Positions 58,785-64,000 of a stretch of DNA of 64,000 bases are shown in pieces. Position 1 is the stretch's first letter; each line of letters opens with the position of its first letter. The notes below the pieces were generated by a model. It did not search any database, was not told the DNA's origin, and worked only from the letters and a program-made list of their open reading frames with translations. The DNA is from JAWOLE01 sp963815655 (GTDB lineage Bacteria; Acidobacteriota; Thermoanaerobaculia; UBA5066; Gp7-AA6). Position numbers and translations under genes: made by a program. The DNA is taken from NCBI GenBank assembly GCA_963815655.1, contig CAWFHK010000001.1:1488001-1552000 (forward strand), in the 5' to 3' direction.

Positions 58785-59203
58785 GCAGGCGATTCCTGGT
58801 CGATTTGAACGTTCTCCTGGATGTCCTGCTCGACCGGCACCCTCACGTTCCCGCGGCGGCGGCTCTCTGGGCTCGCATCGAGACCGGGCAGGCGGAGGGA
58901 TACCTCGCCGCTCACGGCTTGACCACGATTCACTACCTTGCGCGGCGCTCTCGCGGCGCTCGGTTCGCCCGCGAAGCCATCGAGCTGCTCCTGTCCGTGT
59001 TCCGCGTCGTGCCCGTTGACGAAAAGACCCTCCGCCAGGCTCTGACCGTCTCTTCGCCGGATTTCGAGGATGCCGTCTGCGCGGCCTGCGCCGCGGCGGC
59101 GGGCTGCGAAGCCATCGTGACACGAGACCCCTCCGGCTTTCGCGACTCTCCGGTCCCGGCGATCGATCCCCCGACGGCGCTGGCCCTGCTCTCGGCCTCC
59201 TGA
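58781..59203 (+). CDS. VapC-like PIN-domain toxin
   Basis: A 140-residue PIN-domain ribonuclease of normal length. FLVDLNVLLDVLLDR holds the first catalytic aspartate, AHGLTTIHYLARR the middle region, and SPDFEDAVCAACAAAAGCEAIVTRDPSGF the later acidic residues (FED and TRD). All expected acidic positions are present, so it looks active. The start is GTG, overlapping the antitoxin stop. Confidence 0.9.
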   Translation: MSRRFLVDLNVLLDVLLDRHPHVPAAAALWARIETGQAEGYLAAHGLTTIHYLARRSRGARFAREAIELLLSVFRVVPVDEKTLRQALTVSSPDFEDAVCAACAAAAGCEAIVTRDPSGFRDSPVPAIDPPTALALLSAS

Positions 59204-59244
59204 CCCGGGACCGTGGGGCCAGGCCTATGTTATACACTCGGGCG

Positions 59245-60252
59245 ATGGCGCGTCCGCTGAGAGCCGAGTATCCCGGGGCGGTGTACCACGTCACGGCGCG
59301 CGCCCGCGAGAGGACGAGCCTCTTCCGCGACGACGCCGACCGGGAGAAGTTCCTGGCGCTGCTCGCGGCCGCGGCGCGGGACGAGGCGTGGGAGGTCCAC
59401 GCCTACTGCCTCCTGGGCAACCGCTATCACCTGCTCGTCGAGACGCCGCTCGGATCGCTGTCGCGCGGGATGCACTCGATCAACGCGCGGTACTCGCAGA
59501 GGTTCAACCGGCGGCACGGGCGCCGGGGGCGCGTCCTGGAAGGGCGGTTCAAGGCGGCGCCGCTCCAGAAGCAGAAGCACCTGCTGGAGCTCGTCCGGTA
59601 CGTCGTCTCGAGTCCCGTGCGGGCCGGCCTGGCGGCGCGGGCCGGCGACTGGCGCTGGAGCAGCTATCCCGCGGCGGCCGGGCGGCAGGCCGCGCCGGGC
59701 TGGCTGAACGTGGACTGGACGCTCTCGCAGTTCGCGCGCGGCCGGTCCGCGGCCCGGAAGGCGTACCGGCGGTTCGTGGCGGAGGGAAAGGGCTCCGGCG
59801 AGGACGTCGAGGCCCTGCTCCGGCGGCCGTACCTCGGGGACGGCGAGCTGCGCAGACGCGTGCAGGCGACGCTCGAGGGGAAAGCCGCCCGTGACGAGAC
59901 GCCTCGGCACCGCCGGGCGGCCGGGAAGACCCTGGACGCGATCCGCAGGGCCGTCGCGAAGGAGTGGCGCGTCGGGCCGGAGGCACTGTCGCGCAGCCGC
60001 GGGGGCGCGGACAAGAAAGCGGCGATCTACCTGGCGCGCAAGCTCACGCGGCTGACGGGGCGGGAGATCGGCGAGGCCTTCGGCGTCAAGCCGGCGCGGG
60101 TGAGCAACGTCGTGACGGAGATCGACTCCGGACAGTCACCCGCGCTCGCGCGCCGCGTCGAGCGCCTGCGCAAGCGGCTGGTAAGAGAAGGGCCTATGTC
60201 TAAGGTCGAAGGTCTAAGGTTGCGCGCGGGGACATTCGACCTTAGACATTAG
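59245..60252 (+). CDS. REP-associated tyrosine transposase (RAYT), altered HUH motif
   Basis: A 335-residue protein; ATG 59245 is chosen because family members begin MARPLRxEYPGAxYHVT. The Y1-transposase domain covers about residues 1-190: GAVYHVTARARER, VHAYCLLGNRYHLLVETP, SRGMHSINARYSQRFNRRHGR, GRVLEGRFKA and LVRYVVSSPVRAGL, which holds the likely catalytic tyrosine. The metal-binding HUH normally reads NHYHLL. Here it is NRYHLL, so the first histidine is lost. The C-terminal part has a DnaA-like helix-turn-helix (LTGREIGEAFGVKPARVSNVV). The final residues and stop lie inside the heptamer inverted repeat at 60197-60262. Confidence 0.88.
   Translation: MARPLRAEYPGAVYHVTARARERTSLFRDDADREKFLALLAAAARDEAWEVHAYCLLGNRYHLLVETPLGSLSRGMHSINARYSQRFNRRHGRRGRVLEGRFKAAPLQKQKHLLELVRYVVSSPVRAGLAARAGDWRWSSYPAAAGRQAAPGWLNVDWTLSQFARGRSAARKAYRRFVAEGKGSGEDVEALLRRPYLGDGELRRRVQATLEGKAARDETPRHRRAAGKTLDAIRRAVAKEWRVGPEALSRSRGGADKKAAIYLARKLTRLTGREIGEAFGVKPARVSNVVTEIDSGQSPALARRVERLRKRLVREGPMSKVEGLRLRAGTFDLRH
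60046..60171 (+). repeat. Direct repeat, left copy (transposase HTH region)
   Basis: This 126-bp stretch inside the transposase gene is repeated at 60563-60688 with roughly 85-90% identity by eye and a constant offset of 517 bp. The shared part encodes GREIGEAFGVKPARVSNVV. Confidence 0.85.
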
Positions 60253-60262
60253 ACCTTCGACG
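60197..60262. repeat. Inverted heptamer repeat at the transposase 3' end
   Basis: TGTCTAAGGTCGAA (60197-60210) is exactly inverted as TTCGACCTTAGACA (60235-60248). Further units, GGTCTAA on the left and TTAGACC-TTCGACG on the right, extend it. The transposase stop codon (60250-60252) is inside. The same heptamer family forms the array at 23354-23469. Confidence 0.85.
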
Positions 60263-60294
60263 TTTCGGTTTCGGCTTGCCTCTCGAGGAGAACC

Positions 60295-60519
60295 TCATAC
60301 ACGAGAGGCGTGCTCTTCGAGAAAGTCCTCGAGCCTCCGAAATCTGAGCGGTTTCCGAGCCTTAAGGGCCTTGAGGTCCTCGACCTGCTCGAGTTCCTCG
60401 AGCATTTCCCTGTATTCCTCGATGTCGAGGATAACGGCTGCGGGTTTCCCCTCCCGGAGAACAACTTCCGGCTTGCGTGGCCTGCTCTGCTTGCTGTTCG
60501 ATTTCGTGCTTTTCTTCAA
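60295..60519 (-). CDS. Phd/YefM-type antitoxin without toxin
   Basis: A 74-residue protein from TTG 60519, with GGGGGAGG upstream. VVLREGKPAAVILDIEEYREMLEELEQVEDLKALKARKP is the typical second half of Phd/YefM antitoxins (usual form REGKPVAVLxSxEDYE). The N-terminal DNA-binding part is shortened to a basic tail, KKSTKSNSKQSRPRK. No toxin gene follows on the - strand, where the transposase repeat lies. It is an orphan or the residue of a broken pair. Confidence 0.7.
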   Translation of the reverse strand: MKKSTKSNSKQSRPRKPEVVLREGKPAAVILDIEEYREMLEELEQVEDLKALKARKPLRFRRLEDFLEEHASRV

Positions 60520-60556
60520 GGCGAACCGCCTCCCCCTTCCGATTCTCGCATACCCG

Positions 60557-60720
60557 ATGCTGACGCGGCTCGGAGGGCGTGAGATCGGCGAGGCCTTCGG
60601 CGTCAAGCCCGCGCGGGTGAGCAACGTCGTGACCGAGATCGAATCCGGAAAGGCGGCCGCGCTCGCGCGCCGCGTCGCGCGCCTGCGCCCTGGTCCTCGA
60701 ACCGGCGGCGAAGCCCGGCC
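60557..60720 (+). pseudogene. Transposase 3'-end fragment
   Basis: The frame reads MLTRLGGREIGEAFGVKPARVSNVVTEIESG and then LARRVARLRP, matching the C-terminal helix-turn-helix of the transposase about 517 bp upstream. The rest of that gene is absent. The fragment differs enough to be from another copy rather than a very recent duplication. Confidence 0.75.
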
Positions 60721-60721
60721 G

Positions 60722-61024
60722 TTACCGACCGCCCCAGAGACGTGCCAGATCGCGGGCGCCGTGAACGACCGCAAGGATCGTGACCTCGTTCTGCCTCGTC
60801 AGATAAATCAGCCGATGGCTCTTGATGAAGATCTCCCGTATCGCAGGCTCCCCAACTTCCGGAACGATCCGGCCGCGCTCGGCGAAGGCTCGCAAGGTGC
60901 GAGCCGCCACGCACAGCTCTTGAACGAAAGACGCAGCCTAGAAGGGCGAATCTCGCGCAATGAACTCGGCAATCTCGTCGAGATCGTCCAGGGCAGCTTC
61001 AGCCCACCTCAGGGCGCGAGCCAC
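60722..61024 (-). pseudogene. ParE-type toxin interrupted by an amber codon
   Basis: Reading from GTG 61024 gives LRWAEAALDDLDEIAEFIARDSPF, then TAG (60940-60938, codon 29), then AASFVQELCVAARTLRAF, GRIVPEV, IREIFIKSHRLIYL and VTILAVVHGARDLARLW. This is a complete 100-codon ParE toxin except for the stop, which one base change from a Tyr codon would create. The start overlaps the antitoxin stop region, the usual antitoxin-toxin order. A shorter product could start after the stop (GTG 60910) but would lack the N-terminal helices. Confidence 0.8.
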
Positions 61025-61197
61025 TTCGAAAACCGCGCCTCGGCCTGCTCGTCTCCGACGGTCTGACCGGCATCGACCTGGGCCATGGCCCTATCAACCT
61101 TCTGACGGACGTAGATGTGGTACTGAATGTCCTCGAGAGACGCATCGTCAGGTACTTCGTCGAGGATGCGCTTCACTTCTTCCTTAGCCGGGTTCAT
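61009..61197 (-). CDS. Antitoxin of the broken ParE pair
   Basis: A 62-residue protein from ATG 61197, with GGAGGAACC before it. It reads MNPAKEEVKRILDEVPDDAS, then IQYHIYVRQKVDRAMAQVDAGQTV, and a tail before the toxin start. This matches short ParE-associated antitoxins with the pattern YxLYVRxKIExGLADxxAGR. It overlaps the toxin reading frame by 16 bp. With the toxin inactive it is no longer needed as an antidote but may still act as a repressor. Confidence 0.75.
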   Translation of the reverse strand: MNPAKEEVKRILDEVPDDASLEDIQYHIYVRQKVDRAMAQVDAGQTVGDEQAEARFSKWLAP

Positions 61198-61260
61198 GGT
61201 TCCTCCGCCTCTATCCTACGTCCTTCATCCTTCATCCTCGCCGTCGGGCCTGTCTGCCCC
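61198..61260. repeat. TCCTTCA heptamer repeats between genes
   Basis: TCCTTCATCCTTCATCCT at about 61221-61238 is a second kind of short 7-bp tandem repeat, just after the stop of the - strand surface-protein gene. Confidence 0.6.
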
Positions 61261-64000
61261 TCAGGGGTACGTGTCGCAGTGGGGCGGGGGGTCCACGACG
61301 ATGGGGGCCGCGCCGGTCAGGGTGACGATGAGGCGCGGCCCGAGCCCGTCGGGCAGGCCGACGCAGCGCGCCTCGCGCGAGAACGCGTGGAACGCGCCGC
61401 TGCCCGCCTCGATCGTGCGCTTGATCAGCCAGCTCGGCCGCGAGACGCCGCGCTGGAGCGACGCGAGGACGTCCGCCGTCACGTCCCAGTCGAGCGGGGC
61501 CCAGCATTCGAGACTCCCCGAGCCGGAATAGCACGACAGGCTCGCCGAGCACGACGGCGCCTGGCTGTTGAAGAGGGTCGTGGTCGCGGAGGCGGTGGGG
61601 AGAAAGCCGGGAAAGCCGCCCGTCCAACCCGCCGGGCAGCCGGTGTTCTTGCCGTCGGCGATGTTGGGATCCGCCGCGCAATTCCACGTCGCGCCCGCCC
61701 CGGTCCCGATCAGAGGCGGCGCGTGGTACGTCGTCTGGTCACAGTAGGACATCTGGTCGAACCGGCCGGACCCTTCCGTCCAGTCGAAACCCGCGTCGGC
61801 GTCCTGGAGATGCGCGTCGTAGTCGTCGCCGGCCGTGCTCCCGGTGATCGACACGGCGCGCAGCCTCAGCTTGACGGAGACGATGTCGGCCGCCCGGCCG
61901 GCGAGCGGCGAAAGGTCGGCCCCGACCAGAAAGCGGTTGCGGCCGTTACCGAGCTTTATCCACAGAAGCCCCCACTCCCCCCAGTTGTTCATCTTGTGGG
62001 CCTCGGCGAGCATGAGGTCGCGGTCGGCCGGGATCTCGACCGTGACGATCTGCGGCGTCGGCGTGGCCGTCGGCGTGTCCGTGGGCTGCGGCGTGGACGT
62101 CGGCGTGTCGGTGACGGGCGGCGTGATCGTCGGGGTGTTCGTGGGCGCCGGCGTGTCGGTGGGCGTGCTCGTCGGAGTCTCCGTCGGGGTGCTCGTCGCC
62201 GTAGGCGTCGGGGTGTTCGTCGGCGTCTGAGTCGGGCTGTTCGTCGGCGTGTCGGTCGGCGGCGGCGTGAGAGTCGGCGTGGCCGTCGGCGTGATCGTGG
62301 AGGTATTGGTCGGCGTTTGCGACGGGCTGCTGGTCGGCGTGCCGGTGGGCGTGCTCGTCGCCGCGGACGTCGGCGTGTTGGTTGGAGTCTGCGACGGGGT
62401 GCTCGTCGCGGTATTCGTCGCCGTGCTCGTCGGTGTGAGCGTCGGCGTGTCGGTCGGCGTCCGGGTCGGTGAGCTGGTCGGCGTGTCGGTGGGCGTGTTC
62501 GCCGGCGTATTCGAGGCCGTCGGCGTCTGAGTCGAGGTGACTGTCGGCGTGTCGGTCGGCGTCTGTGTCGGTGAGTTGGTGGGCGTTTGCGTCGAGGTCA
62601 TCGTCGCCGTCACCGTCGCCGTGCTCGTCGCCGTAAGCGTCGGGGTGTTGGTCGGTGAGCTGGTCGGCGTCAGCGTCGAGGTGTTCGTCGGGGTGACTGT
62701 CGGCGTGTCGGTCGGCGTCTGTGTCGGTGAGTTGGTGGGCGTTTGCGTCGAGGTCATCGTCGCCGTCACCGTCGCCGTGCTCGTCGCCGTAAGCGTCGGG
62801 GTGTTGGTCGGTGAGCTGGTCGGCGTCAGCGTCGAGGTGTTCGTCGGGGTGACTGTCGGCGTGTCGGTCGGCGTCTGTGTCGGAGTGTTCGTCACCGCCG
62901 GCGTCGGCGTCGGCGTCGCGATCGCGCAGACGGGGAACCGGGCGAAGCGCACGGCCAGCCCCCCGGCCTGCCGCGTGTAGATGAGCGGGATTCCGCACTG
63001 GACCAGGTCGCGGCCCGCCTGGAGGCGATCTATGGCGACGCCGCCGCCGTCGTCGAAGCTGTCTTCGGCCGACCAGCCCGTCACCGAGGCCGAGCTCGTC
63101 CGCCACCGCACGAGCGTGTCCGTGCCCTTGTGCGCGAAGGCGTAGAGCTGGTTCGGCACGACCGTCCTGTCGATGCTCAGGGCGACCGACCGCGACAGCG
63201 AGCCCGTTCCGGGAACCGAGTCGAGGATGGCGGCCGGGCCCCACGCCTGGACGGTGCCGGGCGCGGACGCCTTCTTGTACCGCTCGTCCTTCGTCGGCCC
63301 GTTGGTGTTCGCCACGTACACGTAGTGCACGTGCGCCGTCCCCGTGCTGTCCACGATCAGATCGAACGGATGATAGGTGTTGCTGGCGCTGAAGGGCGTG
63401 TCCACGGGCGCCGGGGTCCCGAAGACGTAGGACGCGCCGTTGAACGACACGACGTTGAGGCCGTGGATCTCGGTCGAGCTCGAGCTGCCGTTCCTGTACC
63501 CGTACACCATGCCCAGGATGTTCCCGGAGGGGAACACGCCGAGCTCCGGCGTCGCGTCGTTCCAGGTGCTGACGCTCGAAATCGTCTCCGCGTCCGCGTT
63601 GGCCGACCAGGTCGGGCTGTCGCCGGGGTCCGCCGCCGCGCTGCCGAAGATCCCTGTCCCCTTCTCGTGCCCCTTCGAGTTGTCGACGCCCCACTTCGCG
63701 ACGTGGACGAAGCCGTTGCGGTCCCGCGCGATGGAGACGTGCGACCCGACCCGCCCCGTGTCCTGCTCGGCCCCGACGGCGGGATCGACGGCGCCGTCGG
63801 AGATCAGAAGCCTGCGGTAGAAGATCGGGCCGTTCACGAACGAGGCCTGGTTCTGACCGTAGGCGACGTAAACGACGAGCTGCGTCCCGTCATCGTACGG
63901 ATAGGCGCTCGCTCCGAAGGTCGTCGCCGCGTTGAGCGTCGCGACGGGAGTCCAGCTCGCGCCGTCGGAGCTCTCGGAAAGCTGCAGCCCGCCCGAGGTC
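61261..64000 (-). CDS. Exported propeller / Thr-Pro-linker / DNRLRE-like protein, 5'-truncated
   Basis: The frame stays open to base 64000, so the start and any signal peptide are outside the window; about 912 residues are visible. The N-terminal third (63.99-62.93 kb) has propeller-like strands such as HVSIARDRNGFVHVAKW and LYAFAHKGTDTLVRWRTS. Residues encoded by about 62.93-62.05 kb form a long linker of TPT, NTPT and TDTPT repeats, including a 156-bp exact-looking duplication. The C-terminal part (62.04-61.26 kb) begins VEIPADRDLMLAEAHKMNNW and has LVGADLSPL, VKLRLRAVS and LDWDVTADVLASL, resembling DNRLRE/CBM96-type carbohydrate-binding modules, with several cysteines. The overall design is that of a secreted multidomain carbohydrate-binding or degrading protein. 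Confidence 0.8.
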   Translation of the reverse strand, partial: TSGGLQLSESSDGASWTPVATLNAATTFGASAYPYDDGTQLVVYVAYGQNQASFVNGPIFYRRLLISDGAVDPAVGAEQDTGRVGSHVSIARDRNGFVHVAKWGVDNSKGHEKGTGIFGSAAADPGDSPTWSANADAETISSVSTWNDATPELGVFPSGNILGMVYGYRNGSSSSTEIHGLNVVSFNGASYVFGTPAPVDTPFSASNTYHPFDLIVDSTGTAHVHYVYVANTNGPTKDERYKKASAPGTVQAWGPAAILDSVPGTGSLSRSVALSIDRTVVPNQLYAFAHKGTDTLVRWRTSSASVTGWSAEDSFDDGGGVAIDRLQAGRDLVQCGIPLIYTRQAGGLAVRFARFPVCAIATPTPTPAVTNTPTQTPTDTPTVTPTNTSTLTPTSSPTNTPTLTATSTATVTATMTSTQTPTNSPTQTPTDTPTVTPTNTSTLTPTSSPTNTPTLTATSTATVTATMTSTQTPTNSPTQTPTDTPTVTSTQTPTASNTPANTPTDTPTSSPTRTPTDTPTLTPTSTATNTATSTPSQTPTNTPTSAATSTPTGTPTSSPSQTPTNTSTITPTATPTLTPPPTDTPTNSPTQTPTNTPTPTATSTPTETPTSTPTDTPAPTNTPTITPPVTDTPTSTPQPTDTPTATPTPQIVTVEIPADRDLMLAEAHKMNNWGEWGLLWIKLGNGRNRFLVGADLSPLAGRAADIVSVKLRLRAVSITGSTAGDDYDAHLQDADAGFDWTEGSGRFDQMSYCDQTTYHAPPLIGTGAGATWNCAADPNIADGKNTGCPAGWTGGFPGFLPTASATTTLFNSQAPSCSASLSCYSGSGSLECWAPLDWDVTADVLASLQRGVSRPSWLIKRTIEAGSGAFHAFSREARCVGLPDGLGPRLIVTLTGAAPIVVDPPPHCDTYP
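62541..62852 (-). repeat. 156-bp tandem duplication in the Thr/Pro linker
   Basis: Two units of 156 bp (62541-62696 and 62697-62852), each 52 codons, look identical, with a partial third unit to about 62880. They encode TPT-type linker sequence. Confidence 0.85.

Noticed and set aside
60603..60914. 103-residue - strand frame overlapping the amber-stopped ParE
   Set aside because: It is a shadow of the toxin frame. The ParE pattern is continuous through the amber codon in the other frame.
62249..62980. Two + strand frames rich in VGVSVGV repeats
   Set aside because: They are the complement of the Thr/Pro linker and have no start signal or independent support.

Overview
This is a very GC-rich bacterial chromosome window, most likely from an Acidobacteriota-type organism. 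The main reason is a run of eight ADOP-family permeases (acidobacterial duplicated orphan permeases). ADOPs also occur in neighbouring phyla, so the phylum call is an inference. No rRNA, tRNA, CRISPR array or complete insertion sequence was recognised.

Region 1 (1-22.5 kb, all + strand): one 5'-truncated and seven complete ADOP permeases follow each other with 8-36 bp gaps and are interrupted once by a small secreted concanavalin-like protein gene. No ATPase subunit is present in the window. The run ends in a sigma-54-type response regulator and an NtrY-like sensor kinase, a plausible two-component system for the transporter cluster.

Region 2 (22.7-30.6 kb, + strand): mixed housekeeping and metabolic genes. 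These are a stress-type membrane protein, a flavin disulfide oxidoreductase, a glucoamylase-like enzyme, an exported amidohydrolase, dephospho-CoA kinase (coaE), a BNR-repeat propeller protein overlapping a MoaD/ThiS-like small protein, and the tRNA hydroxylase miaE. Gaps hold two MITE-like palindromic elements, heptamer and octamer tandem repeats, and what looks like a VapC relic.

Region 3 (30.7-56.7 kb, mostly - strand): genes for exported, repetitive surface-type proteins, plus a glycosyltransferase and an orphan GspE/PilB-like ATPase. A paralogous pair of exported proteins shares a CxxCxxCH motif. The centrepiece is a giant exported protein of about 5,870 residues with Ig-like domains, a beta-helix, MBG repeats, about 40 YDG domains and choice-of-anchor-type C-terminal domains. 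Part of it is a 1.79-kb, seven-domain higher-order tandem repeat, and seven reading-frame breaks all fall inside that tract. Three - strand exported-protein transcription units share an 18-bp upstream motif, GTC-N4-GGAC-N4-GTC, a candidate operator for a surface-protein regulon.

Region 4 (57-61.2 kb): a toxin-antitoxin and mobile-element graveyard. It has an intact VapBC-like pair with a palindromic operator, a frameshifted ParE, an orphan Phd antitoxin, a ParE killed by an amber codon, a REP-associated transposase with an altered HUH motif, and a copy of that transposase's 3' end.

Region 5 (61.3-64 kb, - strand): the 3' part of another exported protein with a propeller-like N-terminal part, a long Thr/Pro linker and a C-terminal DNRLRE-like domain. 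It runs off the window.
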